In this document: positions 1 through 11,186 of the stretch, piece after piece
Layout of the letters: every line of letters begins with the position of its first letter
Position numbering within the stretch: the stretch's first letter is position 1
Assembly: GCF_000203815.1 (NCBI RefSeq)
Contig: NW_004457737.1
Location: forward strand, 1-64,000
Source of the DNA: Cavenderia fasciculata
Taxonomy: Eukaryota > Evosea > Eumycetozoa > Acytosteliales > Cavenderiaceae
Direction: 5' to 3'
DNA: 64,000 nucleotides
Made by a program: the position numbers and the translations under genes
The notes under the pieces: generated by a model
Told to the model about the DNA's origin: nothing
Seen by the model: the letters and a program-made list of their open reading frames with translations, nothing else
Database searches by the model: none

Positions 1-217
1 TTTAATTTGAAGTTCTAAAATTTAATTTTTGTGAGGAAAATACTTGATACTTAGAAATATTTTGATGATTTTTGAAGAATAATAATCCTTTGGATTTACT
101 TCAAACTCTACAAAAACTATTTAAATAGTGTAATGTACTCATAAATATACTTATATTTTAGTATGGAGAACACTATAAAATTTTAAACTTGGCCCTGGCC
201 CTGGTAGCAGCTTATAG

Positions 218-218
<1 letters not shown>
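1..218. repeat. Direct repeat module, copy 1
   Basis: About 215 bases that recur at 487-706 with scattered substitutions and small indels. Both copies share long blocks such as GGATTTACTTCAAACTC and GTATGGAGAACACTATAAA and end with the same words, GTAGCAGCTTATAGAACCCT. After that shared end this copy runs into telomere-like CCCTAA units, whereas copy 2 runs into retroelement coding sequence. It is non-coding and AT-rich. It may be a subtelomeric or element-associated repeat; which one is not decidable here. Confidence 0.85.
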
Positions 219-250
<32 letters not shown>

Positions 251-257
251 CCCTAAC
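219..257. repeat. Telomere-like CCCTAA tandem run
   Basis: About six CCCTAA units, one with an extra A, lie directly after the end of repeat copy 1. Read left to right, this C-rich orientation is the one expected for the left end of a chromosome in organisms with TTAGGG-type telomeres. It lies inside the window and is followed by more repeat sequence, so it is either interstitial or part of a subtelomeric mosaic. Confidence 0.75.
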
Positions 258-486
258 ACATTGATTACAATCACCCCAATACACTAACACGTTGATGTAT
301 ATATCAATGTATTATCTGGGAATCGAACTCCCGACCTGTTAGGATTGAACTATAAAAAGTTGAGTTATTATGAGACAGTCGTAACTATTGATACTTTTAT
401 CTAAGATAATTGTACTTTTAAGCATTAATTTGAGTGAAAGTAGTATAAATATGTATATATCTATCGTATACATCAGGAGTTAAGTT

Positions 487-706
487 TTAATTTGAAGTTA
501 TAAAATACTAATTTTTGTGAGGAGAGTATTTGGTACTTAGAAAAATTTTGGTTTTTTTGATGAAAAATAATCCTTTGGATTTACTTCAAACTCTTTAAAA
601 GTTATTTAATTGGTGTGATATACTCATAAATATACTTATATTTTAGTATGGAGAACACTATAAAATTTAAAATTAACCCTATCCCTGGTAGCAGCTTATA
701 GAACCC
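487..706. repeat. Direct repeat module, copy 2
   Basis: Second copy of the module at 1-218, same orientation. It ends in the shared words GTAGCAGCTTATAGAACCCT and then continues straight into the polymerase region of the DIRS-like element. The sequence between the copies (258-486) is unrelated AT-rich DNA containing an imperfect palindrome near 291-310. Confidence 0.85.
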
Positions 707-1992
707 TTGCCCGCCTAGGGTTCGTAATCAACACAGAAAAGTCTATAACAGTCCCCGTGCAAGCTCTGACTTTCTTGGGATTCGAGGTGAATACCAAGAG
801 TATGATGTTGTCCGTTCCAAGTTCCAAGCGCCGTGCCCTCGCCAAGGACATCCGACATGTCCTCCGTTCCGCCGATTCCATCTCAATCCGGTGTCTTGCC
901 GGTCTGAAAGGGAAGCTCGTAGCCGTCAAGGACGCTGTCATTCCTACTCGCCTATTCTCCAGAGAGATCAACCGATTTCTAGTGAGGTCCCTCAGTCTAT
1001 CGAGTCAGTGCTGGGACAAGAAGGTACTTGTACCTATAGAGGTGAGAGAGGAGCTCAACCAGTGGTTGACTCTCCTCAAAAAGTGGAATGGCAAACAAAT
1101 CACACCAATCATGTCCTACGATTACACCCTCCAGACCGACGCATCGGAATCAGGTGCCGGCGCCATCCTCCTGGACCGTTCGGAGTCGATTGTAGCCGAA
1201 TGGTCCTGCCAGTGGTCCCCAGCAGAGTCTTCCCTTTCGTCCAACCAAAGGGAGTCTCTGGCCGTCCTTCGTTCGTTCCCCGTTCTATGCCGATCCATCA
1301 GACACCGAAAGGTTCTCATCAGGACGGACAACACCACCACCTGTTACTATATCCAAAAGCAGGGAGGTTCCATCGAGGGAATCTCCAGGTCAATAGAAAC
1401 CTTTTGGAAGTGGTGTCTAAGAAGGAGGGTAGTATTGGCAGCGGAGCACATACCAGGTGTATACAACTCCCTACCAGACTATCTGTCGAGAAAGGCAGAG
1501 ATAGACCATCTCAACTCGACAGTACCCTCTCTTCCTGTTCCGTCTCGAAGAGATCCTTACGGGTGGTCACTCAAGAGGGAGGTCTTCCAAGACCTCATGA
1601 ACAAGTCAGGTCACAATCTCTCAATCGATTTGTTCGCCTCAAGAGTCAACCACAAGCTTCCGTTGTTCTCCACCTTTCGCCAGAATGCTCTAAACCTGGA
1701 TTGGGCTCAGTGGGAGAAAGTTTACGCCTTTCCCCCGCCAAACTTGATTCCCAAGGTACTAGAGAAGGTGAGGACAACCCCATCGACGACTGTCGTGTTA
1801 TTATTCCCTTTATGGATGACAGCACCATGGTACCCTCTCCTCCGTCAACTCCTTCCAAAGAATTTGAATCCTCAAGTGCTTGGAACGTTCGAGGAGACTA
1901 TGGATCCAGATTCCATAGCCCACATTCCCCTACGTCAAAGGGAAAAGTGGAAAATAGGGTACCTAACAGTTTCGTCCAAGCTTTGGATCTGA
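700..1992 (+). mobile_element. DIRS-like RT end, RNase H and methyltransferase-like region
   Basis: This part of the fossil reads as the C-terminal portion of a DIRS reverse transcriptase (LTFLGFEVN connection region), followed by RNase H signatures: the first acidic motif LQTDASESGAGA, a second acidic IRTDNTT, and the LAAEHIPGVYNSLPDYLSR block typical of DIRS RNase H. Downstream the SIDLFASRVNHKLP and VYAFPPPNLIPK words mark the methyltransferase-like region that DIRS elements carry behind RNase H. In this family the polymerase and recombinase frames overlap, which matches the layout here. The front part of the polymerase is not seen. Confidence 0.88.
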
Positions 1993-2951
1993 TAATATCT
2001 GTGTATGACCAGTCGACTCGCAACCTTATCAAGTCGTCATGGTCTAATAGTTCACTAGTTACATACAACAACTGTTGGAGTAATTGGGTGGACTATATAA
2101 GGTCAAGGAGAAAAAGAAACTGGGATGATTTCTCTTCCCTCAGTATTTCTTCTTTCTTAACTTTTCTTTTTGAGAAGGGTTATGCCTCCAAAACCATCGC
2201 AGTTATGAGATCTTGCATAGCACAAATTGCCAAGATCAGAGACAATCGCTCCGTCTCTGATGACTTTATGGTACAAAGGGTTATGTCTGGTATCGCTCAC
2301 CAACGCCCTTCCAAACCCAAATAAAACAATATGTGGTGCCCATTACTAGTATTTGACCACATCCGTGATCAACATGCTGACTCAACCCAATTGAGTACAA
2401 AGCAATTACTAGCCAAGTCTGTTGTGCTCATTAAGCTCTTTTGTCTAGCTCGAGCATCGGATCTTGGAAAATGGTCATTCAGGTCTCTTGACCAGTCAAT
2501 CACTAATTGTATTAGGGGTACCATTGTCAACGCAAAGGAACAACGTAATAGTGACTCCCCATCTGCTCTGGTAGTCAAAGGCATTAAGAAACCTTCTATA
2601 TGCCCCCTTGCTACCCTCAGGGAGTACCTATCAAGGACAAAGGCCAAGCGTTCAAAGAAGTCAAAAGACGCCGTCTTCATTGACTCTTCCGGTCTCCCCC
2701 TTGTCGACAAGGATTTCTCGTCTATCACTTTATCGTTCCTGGATAAAGCCGGAGTAGATACCAATGTTTATAAAGCTCATTCAACTCGAGCGGCAATGGC
2801 CTCATGGTTATTGTTAAACGGTATTTCCCTTCATAGAGTGAAGAAATTAGGTCGCTGGAGATCAAACGCTGCGCTGGAGAAGTACTATGATATGGAAATT
2901 ATAGATCAAGATTCAAAAAGGTCTAAAGATTTTGTGTCAAAGTATTTCTAA
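1986..2951 (+). mobile_element. DIRS-like tyrosine recombinase region
   Basis: This part of the fossil shows an N-terminal helical core-binding-like stretch (SSFLTFLFEKGYASKTIAV) and a C-terminal catalytic part with the HSTRAAMASWLL block, a GRWRSN tryptophan/arginine element and the terminal YYDMEI containing the candidate nucleophilic tyrosine. That order (H-x-x-R, W, Y) is the tyrosine-recombinase signature, and DIRS elements use it in place of an integrase. The region looks broken. Confidence 0.85.
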
Positions 2952-4880
2952 CCACTTCATATATATATTATAAATATATATTTATTGATAATTAATATTT
3001 TTAGTTAAAAATATATTTATCTGTAATAAATATTATTTATAATATAGCACCCGTCCCGCCCAACCCAAAGTCGGAATTCCATAAAACTGAATTGCTAGTT
3101 CGGTCCCTCGTCCCTTTTATCCTTGCTGTCTCGCCTTGTTCCTCAAGTCAAACCCGCCAAGAAAGGTCCAAGAACCTTTTTTTCTGCAAATTTTCTTTAA
3201 AAATTTTCATTGTTGAACATTCCGAAAAATCTCTTCAATGAAATTTATCTCCATTTTTTGGGATTCTCAATAAATAAGACTATTCATTCATTTATATTAT
3301 AAATATATATTTATTGATAAATATTTCCGACTTTGGTTTTAGAACAGGTAATGATTGTTTTCAACCGTTTAAATTGCATATATGCATAAAAAAGTATATT
3401 TAATTAGGATATGTCGATGATTTTTTACTAATCTCAAAATTTCATTCTATAAAACCCCATTTTAATTTTATAGTTTTTCTCATATTAATTTTTTTGGCCG
3501 AAGATCGCACCTAAATTTTGTCGAGATCTTTTACTCTTTTATATCTATTAAAATGATAATCTATAGGTTTATCTATTACTATACTCTTCAACTTGTGGTT
3601 ATAGTCTCGTTTCTAGAAAATAGTATTTGTCATTTTTGTGACACCAACATTTTACCTATGATTTTTACTATGGGAAAAGTAAAAGTCCAAGTCCCCCCCA
3701 TATTAATTTTCAAGTCCCATACTAATTTTTTTACATATTTTTTTTACTTTAAAAACATATATAAATTCAATTTCAACAAACCAAACTTTACATTATTATA
3801 CTCTATTGAGCTGCTTATCTATTGATATACTTTTTGTTAAAAGTCGTTAAAACCATTCTTTTTTATTACAACTTTACCAAACTCGGAAATATAAAAAATT
3901 CAACCAAAGTCGGAAAATTGGAAAAAAAATCAACTTTAAGCAATTATCGATATGGTATTGATCATTTTAAACCGTTTAAAGTTTATACATAGTTAAAAAA
4001 ATATACTTTATATAGTTTCCTTAAAGATTATTACTTCATCTCAAATTTTAATAGTATAGGTCCACATTTTATTTTAGCACTAGGACAGTATTGTAAAACA
4101 ACATAAAACAACATATGTATAAAAAGAATGGATAACTAAAAAAAGTATTTGTCCAAGATAATTGCAAAATGATTTGACAGTTTAATTTTTTTAAAATTGT
4201 CAAAATCCAATTTCCAGAAACCAAAATGGCACCAAACGTCGTTAAATCATGAGTCATAGGTGTTCCATATAATATATATGACTCATGTCAGTGACTGACC
4301 CTTTAAAATTTTTTGAAAAAAAAACACCAAAAATAATTTGCCACTTTTTATGAACAAATATTAATGTCAACAAATTTCAACTATTCCAAAAGGTGTATCT
4401 AATGGTGCTACATCTACTACCACAAGAGTTTTTAAGTTTATTTTAAAATTAAAGGTAAAAAGTAGCAAAATAGTACTTTTTTTAAAAAACCAAAAAATTA
4501 ATTTTCAAACTTTATTATCTTGACCATCCACCAATATTCACGCTGCTGTTATCTTCGTCTGGTTTCGAGCTATTTGAACAAAACTTTCGAGAATATACAA
4601 CTACATCAATAAACTATCCTTTTATATTATACCTTGTATGCTACATTTTCTTGTTTACTATTGAATGGAATTAAATAAAATAAAGATAGAATAGAGAAGT
4701 GTATGGAATAGACAAAGATCTCGTTGTCTTGTCGGTTTGGACAAAAAAAAAGTGAACTTTTTTAAAATTTTTTTTACATCTCAGACGACCATCAATTCCC
4801 GTCCCTTCGACCTTTTGTAGTGACGAATAGCCATCCATAATACCAGATTGAATTCATATCCTCAATTATTATTGTCTGTT
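2952..4880. other. AT-rich non-coding stretch with repeat fragments
   Basis: No convincing gene. A GC-richer patch (about 3,050-3,190) is bracketed by an exact 27-base repeat (2964-2990 and 3293-3319) and by inverted arms (AACCCAAAGTCGGAA at 3062-3076; TTCCGACTTTGGTTTT at 3325-3340). A third related word lies near 3901-3917. Short open frames at 3553-3825 and 4069-4257 are low-complexity AT-rich and have no family features. The stretch is probably decayed repeat DNA. Confidence 0.6.
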
Positions 4881-5000
4881 GTTTGTTTGTTTGTTTGTTT
4901 GTTTGTTTGTTTGTTTGTTTGTTTGTTTGTTTGTTTGTTTGTTTGTTTGTTTGTTTGTTTGTTTGTTTGTTTGTTTGTTTGTTTGTTTGTTTGTTTGTTT
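4881..5000. repeat. (GTTT)30 microsatellite
   Basis: Thirty uninterrupted GTTT units. Similar shorter runs occur in introns at 19,087-19,135 and 40,932-40,960, so this tetranucleotide recurs across the window. Confidence 0.95.
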
Positions 5001-5099
5001 GGTGAACCAAATTATGCTACCATTTCTCTTATTAATAACTGATGGTGGAGAGTTGAATAAAGTTGTATTATTTAACTTTAATGGTTTAATTTAAATTGC

Positions 5100-5500
5100 A
5101 TCCATTTCCATTTCCATTTCCATTTTCATCTCCAAATCCTTTGATTTCTTTTGTTGCAAGTAAACCAATTAAAATATCAGTATTGAGATTACGAGCTTCA
5201 TCAATAATGATACAACTGTATTTATAGTTAGCAAGAAATCACCTTGAACCTCACGAAACAAGATCCCATCAATCATGAATTTAAAGTTGTTGGTTCAATA
5301 TCGATTTGTAAACCCAACATTTACTAAACATCGCTTAGTTCTTTGACAACACGTTTGGCTATCGATACAGCTGCCACACGTCTCGGTTGCGCTGCACAAC
5401 CTTAACCTTTTCAATAATATTATGTTCTTCCATCATAATTGGTAAAATATCTCTTACTTGATAACTTCATATGTTCTATTAACTTCATGGAATAAACAAA
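5100..5500 (-). pseudogene. Decayed DHX37/Ecm16-type DEAH-box RNA helicase fragment
   Basis: The reverse strand holds pieces of a DEAH helicase core in the right order but in different frames: FHEVNRTYEV, then LPIMMEEHNIIEKV (the entry to the first RecA domain), then AQPRRVAAVSIAKRVVKEL (motif Ia region), FKFMIDGILFREVQGDFLL, and CIIIDEARNLNTDILIGLL (motif II region). Intact family members read DEAHER at motif II, so two residues are missing here. Motif I (GETGSGKT) is absent between the second and third pieces, and frames change and stops occur between pieces. NTDILIG and EEH-x-I point to the Dhr1/Ecm16/DHX37 branch, which acts in 18S rRNA processing. The fragment ends in a GDENGNG low-complexity tail. 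It is a dead, deleted partial copy; a working gene should exist elsewhere in the genome. Confidence 0.82.
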
Positions 5501-5510
5501 TGTTAAATCT

Positions 5511-6035
5511 TGTACAATCTTTTGATAAGTATTATATGTTTGCAATCCTTTTTTTTTTTAATATTTACAATAAATTGATTGATTCAGCTATGATTGGTCC
5601 AAAATCTACCAAAATTTTATAGACTATTATATTTAAGATGAATATTGAAAATGATTCTTTATTTCGTTGATGGATGTTGTAATGTACTAATAAAAAGCTT
5701 TAAGAATAGTGAAGATGTCATGGCGGTTTTTTTTAATTTTTTTAATTTTTTTTTTTTTTTCGTTTGGCAAAGGGAGATCATCAAGCGAACACATTTAAAT
5801 CATTAAAGTAGAAAAAGAACGCAACATACTTTTTGTTTTATCATTTTTATGAACTGTTATAAAGAAAGCACCATTTGATCATAAAGTAAATAGATAGATA
5901 GATAATTCTTATTCTCTTTACTCTTTTTCTTCTTCTTCTTCTTCTTCTTCTTCTTCTTTTTAATCTTTTTTTTTTACCATTCTAACTAAATTTTATCACT
6001 ACATTAAAGTACATTACATTATAGTTGTAGAGAAG
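5511..6035. other. Spacer upstream of the CCAR-like gene
   Basis: AT-rich DNA with T-runs, a TAGA run (about 5,889-5,903) and a (CTT)n stretch (about 5,929-5,960) some 75 bases before the CCAR-like start codon. No gene is seen. It presumably holds that gene's promoter. Confidence 0.5.
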
Positions 6036-8382
6036 ATGGATAACAGTGGATTTGGAGGATATAACCAACAACAACAACAATCGTACAACACTGGACAATC
6101 TGGTAGTAATTTTGGAGGATATAACCAACAACCCCAAAATATGATGATGAACCAGCCGCGTGGTGTTGTTTCTGGTGGATACCAACAACAACAAACGCCA
6201 CAACAACCATTGAATACAAACGTAAGTATTTGGCACTATAATCAGAGAGTTTAAACATCAAACTAATACTGTACCATGTTCTTTTTTCAAGTTTTCAAAT
6301 CAATCGTACCCCAACAACAACATGGGAGGAATGACTGGAGGTAACAACATGGGTAGTGGAAGTGCTGTCAATATGGGAGTAGGAATGCCTGGGGGTAATA
6401 TGGGAGGAATGCCAAACATGAATTATCAACAAAGTGGTAGTTATGACCAAAGATCAGTTGCTAATTCATCTTCCCCCTATGGTGGACCATCTTCTACCAT
6501 CAAACCAAATCAACCACCCCAACAACAACAACAACAATCCTATGGAAGTGTTGGCGGCCTTAATAGTAACACTCGAATGATGCCCCAACAACCAATCGGA
6601 GGTAATATGGGTTCTATAAACAACATGGGTAGTGCACCAAACATGGGTGTCAATACCATGGGCAGTGGATCCTCGGGAGGTAACATGGGAGGAATGCCTT
6701 CAGGTAACATGAGTGGTTATGGAATGTCTACAATGGGTGGTGGAAGTGGTGGTAATATGGGAGGAGGAATGCCAGGAGGAAACATTGGCGGAATATCTAC
6801 AAGTAACATGGGTGGTATGTCTGGAAACACCATGGGTGGATATAGCAGCAATAACATGGGAGGAGGCATGTCTGGTCCAAGTATGAACATGGTAGGAGGA
6901 ATGCCAAGTGGAAACAGCATGGGTAGTGGAATGTCTGGAGGCAACAATATGAACATGGGTGGTGGAATGTCTGGAGGATCAGGTATGAATATGGGAGGAA
7001 ATATGTCAAGCAATATGGGAAATATGTCTGGTCAAAACAACATGGGTGGTGGAATGTCTGGAGGATCAGGTATGAATATGGGAGGAAATATGTCAAGCAA
7101 CAGCAGCAACAGTAGTAACTTGAATAACATGGGAGGAAATATGTCTAGTGGCGGTGGTGGTGGTGGAAACGATTATCGATCCTCTTCTTCATCATCATCC
7201 TCTTCCTCAAGATATGGCCAAAATAGTAACAGTGGCATATCAGATTTCCCAAGAGCAACTGGACCGGGATCCTCTTGGAATAAACAACCATCTGGAAGCA
7301 GCGGTAGTAGTAGCGGCGGCAGCAGACAATCTTATAATAAATATGACAACAACAATAACTCTTCTGGTGGTGGAAAATATGATAATTATAAAAAGAAAGA
7401 TTATGGTGGTGGAGGTGGAAAATCATACAACAAATATGATAATAATAATAATAATAATAATAATACAGGCAAATATGGTTATCACAAATCTTCATCATCC
7501 AACGCCACTTCTTCCTCTTCTTCCTCCTCTTCATCATTTGTATCTGACCATTCCCATTCGTCATCATCCTCCTCTATTACCTCTTCAAGAGATAAAAAGT
7601 ACTCGAGTCACATACCTAGTAATACTTTTACAAGTGTAGACTATGACTATGGATTGGTAAAGAAAATTTTCCCAAAACTCTCAATCTCGCCAGATTTCAC
7701 AAAGTTGACCTCTTGTTGGGTAGAACACACCAACCAATTGGAAACTGAGCAGTCAAAGCCACCTATTGTAAACCTCGACCAGTTTAACCCTTTTGTAATC
7801 GATTCAAAGGAAGTCAATACACCAAAGACCAAACTTGAAAACACTTCAATTGGCTCAAAACAATTTGAACAATTCAACGGAGTTAAATACAACGCCAAGG
7901 TAATGCTTTTCCAACAACTACCAGTAGACTCTACAACACCAACCAACCTCTGCAAACGTTTGAAATTCCTCGTTGCCAAAGAAAACAAGGACATTTGTTG
8001 TATTGGAGGAACTTGGAGTCCCTCTCTTGATGGACAAGACATTGATAACCCTCAAACATTAATTAATACTGCCATGTATGTTGAAAACAAATACAAATAA
8101 TTTCAGGTAAATTATTAATCTTTTTTTATTTTTCTATTTTTTTCAAGTCGAACAACCAAAGAGTATACACAATTTGATTTATCAAAATGTGTCAAATGGA
8201 TCAAATTTATGGAAGTACATTACTATCGTCCACCAACAGAAAAGAATCAACAATATCAAGAAGTCACTGTCATCTTTGTACCAGATATTTCCAATATCAC
8301 TCCAAATGAAATTAATCATTCTCTACTACAACAAGATAAACCAAGTGAAAAAGAAGAAGGTGAAGACGATCATCATCAACAA

Positions 8383-8414
<32 letters not shown>

Positions 8415-9360
8415 ACAACAAGAAGAAGGAACAAATGAATATGATCCCGAGAACCAAGGAGAAGATAAACAAGATAGTAGCAATGACCCCGCCCAGACTG
8501 ATGCCAAGATTTCCATAACTTCTGAAACGTCGAGTGAGAGAAAGACAACCAGTCCCAACCCTGCACCACTGGTGGCCTTGCCCAAAGAGTTGCAATCGTG
8601 CTTTATCATTACTACACCCTTGTCTGATACGTCCTCGATCAAGTACCGTGCCATGATGCTTTCCTTGGATGGTTTGTTAGATTATGAAGAGAGTGACAAA
8701 TTTGAAGGAACCTTTGAAGCATCTCTTTTTGGTGAGTTGTTTTATCTCATGCTGGCCACCGAGATGGGAAATATTGTAATGCAAGCCTTGCTTGATTTTA
8801 CTCCAATTGTATCCTCTGATGATCATAGTAGTAGCAGTGGTAGTAGTAACGCAACTGATACCGCCGATAGCAACAACCCGACAAATGTAGGAGAAAAAAG
8901 AAAACGTGAAGGAGAAGAGGGCAACAGCGACCAAGATCAATCAGCAGCAGCAGCAACTACATCTACTGAAGATGCCACTAAAAAACTAAAGCAAGAAACT
9001 ACTTGTAGCAGTGATAATAAGGTAAATACTAAACCATCCGACGGCTCACCTTCTACCACCTCCACCACCACCACCACCAACAATGGCTCACCTTCTGCCA
9101 CGACCACAGCACCCGCCACAAGTAAGACCGAAAGAACATTGGTACCAAGATACAAAGAGGCATTTGAATTTTTTGATCAAAACTTTGTGGAATATTTAAA
9201 ATCAGACGATGTAGAATTAATTATCCATAATCTTGGTTTGTTCTTGTCACGATTCTATGTTCAACGTATAGTATCCAAAGTTACAACTGAATATTCTTCA
9301 AAACAAGGTAGAGTTTATTATGACAAGGTAATTTTTAAAAATATTCCAAAAAAACTATAA
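6036..9360 (+). CDS. CCAR1/CCAR2 (DBC1)-family nuclear regulator
   Basis: Exons 6036..6221, 6292..8075, 8148..9360 give 1060 residues. The first ~470 residues are Gly/Met/Asn/Gln/Ser low complexity (NMGGGMSGG-like repeats). Then comes the conserved body: DYGLVKKIFPKLSISPDF, VMLFQQLP, GGTWSPSLDGQD, and across the second intron TAIRTTKEYTQFDLSKC and VHYYRPPTEKN, matching the DBC1/S1-like region of CCAR1. Near residue 830, LDGLLDYEESDKFEGTFEAS and FGELFYLML match the LAIKA-type block. The C-terminus FEFFDQNFVEYLKSDD with LGLFLSR is the inactive EF-hand-like end. Choosing the donor at 8076 rather than reading on restores TAIR exactly as in animal CCAR1. Animal relatives are transcription and splicing coregulators. 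A SAP domain is not obvious. Family call firm; precise role inferred. Confidence 0.85.
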
Positions 9361-9442
9361 AACAAAAAAAAGTAAAAGTAAAAGTTTAATAAAGTAAAAA
9401 ATACAATAATAATATTTAATAAATTTTTAAATATTTATTTGT

Positions 9443-11186
9443 TTATTTATATTTTGCCATAAACTTTGAATGGAAATCAGCAATTCTAGTGCAAACACCT
9501 TCGATAGCTTGTTCTGATGGAAGGAAAGTTGTACGGAAATGGAAGGTTCCATCCTTTTGACCAAAGCCGCTGCCTGGTACGACGCAAACACCAGTAGCTT
9601 CGAGCAAGTTGATGCAATAAAAGGCATCTGGGGCCTTTCCTAAACGCTTGGCCTCTTCGACAGCTCTGGCTGGGAGTCTGATTTGAGGGAAGGCATACAT
9701 GGCACCTTCTGGTGGATTGCATGTGACACCTTCCAATGTATTAAGAGACTCGCACAAGAGATTGGCACGACGCTTCAAACTTTCATAGATGGTTTCGGTT
9801 TCCTTTTGATAGGTTTCATAGGATGGTTCTCCCTTGACTGGTGGCTTGACCATGAGATCGACAACAAGTTGACCGGTAACATTTGGGCAGAGACCGATGG
9901 AAGCCAACTTGTAAATCTCTGCCTTTACAGCAGTGTCAATGTTACAGAGCTCCATGTATCCACCACGCTTACCACACTCGCCAACAACACCCTTGGAGAC
10001 GGAATGGAAAGAAACCAACTCTAGACCTTCTACTTCTTGACCGAGATCCTTGACGACCTTTTTGAAAGATACAAATGGCTTCTTTTCCTTGACGTAGACA
10101 TTTTCTTGATAGACTTCATCGGCCAAGAGGACGAGTCTGTGTTGGTGACAAAAACGTACAATGTCTTCCATGTTTGCACGATCGAGTGACTGACCGGTTG
10201 GATTTCCTGGGTTGATGATAACAAGGGCACGTGGTTGAATTCCTGCGTCGATTGATTGCTTGAGAGAACGCTCTAGTTCTGGGATTTCGAGACCCCATCC
10301 CTTTTCTTCGTTCAATTCATAACCAACTTGTGATCCTCCATACAATTCAATGGTTGCGCTGTACAATGGATATTGTGGGATGGGAATGAGGATACCGTCG
10401 TTACGATCACGAATCAAGAGACGAAGAATACGTTGGACTGCAACAGAAGCACCATCGGTCAAAAAGATGTCACTTGGGTCTGATGGATGACCATCACGGC
10501 TCTCGATAAAGCTGGCAACATTTTTTGTTACATGTGCAATACCCTGTGAACCTGAATAGGCACCGGTTGTGAAATTAATCGATCCCAACAATTCACGAGC
10601 ACGAGTAATGACATCTGATGGGAAGATTTTATCAATGTGAGCACTGTCGAGCATGCCTGGATACTCGCAAAGTGACAACACTTGACGGAAATAGGTAATA
10701 GGCTTTTGCTTTAATTGTTGAGGATTACCAATGTTGCAATAAACAATCTCATCAAATGGCAAAGACTTTTCAGTGTTATTTTTTTGTTGTTCTTGAAGCT
10801 TCTTGGCTAAACTTTCTGCAATGATAACTAATTCTCCTCTTACTGCATATTGTGCTGTCTTGACAGTTGGACAAATATTATCCATTGTCATTGATTTAGA
10901 GTCTAAAAAAAAAAAAAAAATAGAAAAAGTAAAAGTAAATTTAAAGTAAAGTAGATATAAGGTGTGTGTAAGTAAGAGAACATGATAGTTTTAAAAAGAA
11001 GATAGATAGGTATGTATATATATAATGTTTTAAATATTTACATGATTGATTGTTATTCATTTTGAGACTTGAACGATTAAATGATAGATTTAGATTGTTG
11101 GTGTTGCTGATTATTGGTTGTTGGGTTGCTCTTCCTACTGTTGAGGCTGTAGTATTTGAAAAAAGTGTACAAGCTCTTCTAAACAT
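9443..11186 (-). CDS. gpt: Alanine aminotransferase, mitochondrial
   Basis: Exons (minus) 11186..11042 and 10902..9443 give 534 residues. Exon 1 supplies an Arg/Ser/Thr-rich, acid-free leader starting MFRRACTLFSNTTAS, a good mitochondrial presequence. The body is a fold-type I PLP enzyme of the alanine transaminase subgroup: CNIGNPQQLKQKPITYFRQV, SGSQGIAHVTKNVASFI, FLTDGASVAVQRIL, NPGNPTGQSL, DEVYQENVY, and the PLP lysine in SFHSVSKGVVGECGKRGGY. The C-terminal RTTFLP arginine binds substrate carboxylate in this family. It interconverts alanine + 2-oxoglutarate and pyruvate + glutamate. An internal methionine after the intron could give a cytosolic form. The gene converges on the CCAR-like gene with 82 bases between the stop codons. 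Confidence 0.95.

Larger units (their letters stand above)
700..2990 (+). mobile_element. DIRS-like tyrosine-recombinase retroelement, partial
   Basis: A fossil of the DIRS order: retroelements that encode reverse transcriptase/RNase H and a tyrosine recombinase instead of a DDE integrase. Only the back half is seen, in the family order: end of reverse transcriptase, RNase H, the DIRS methyltransferase-like region, then tyrosine recombinase. No gag-like part is present. The body is richer in GC than the flanks, as expected for an element with its own composition. The copy is broken, with perhaps two or three breaks overall, but its long open stretches suggest a fairly young insertion. DIRS elements often cluster at dictyostelid centromeres and chromosome ends, which fits the repeats to the left. 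Confidence 0.9.

Noticed and set aside
310-332. tRNA-like box B word on the minus strand (GGGAGTTCGATTCCC)
   Set aside because: In tRNA register the T-stem has mismatches, there is no matching acceptor stem or A box at the right distance, and no anticodon arm is seen.
3553-3825. 90-codon plus-strand open frame
   Set aside because: AT-rich, Phe/Tyr/Ile-rich translation with no motif; lies in decayed repeat DNA.
4792-5094. Open frames of repeating FVCL and TNKQ residues
   Set aside because: Pure translation of the (GTTT)30 microsatellite in different frames.
6717-7567. Minus-strand open frames opposite the CCAR-like gene
   Set aside because: Shadows of the Gly/Met/Asn repeats; the plus strand has the conserved protein.
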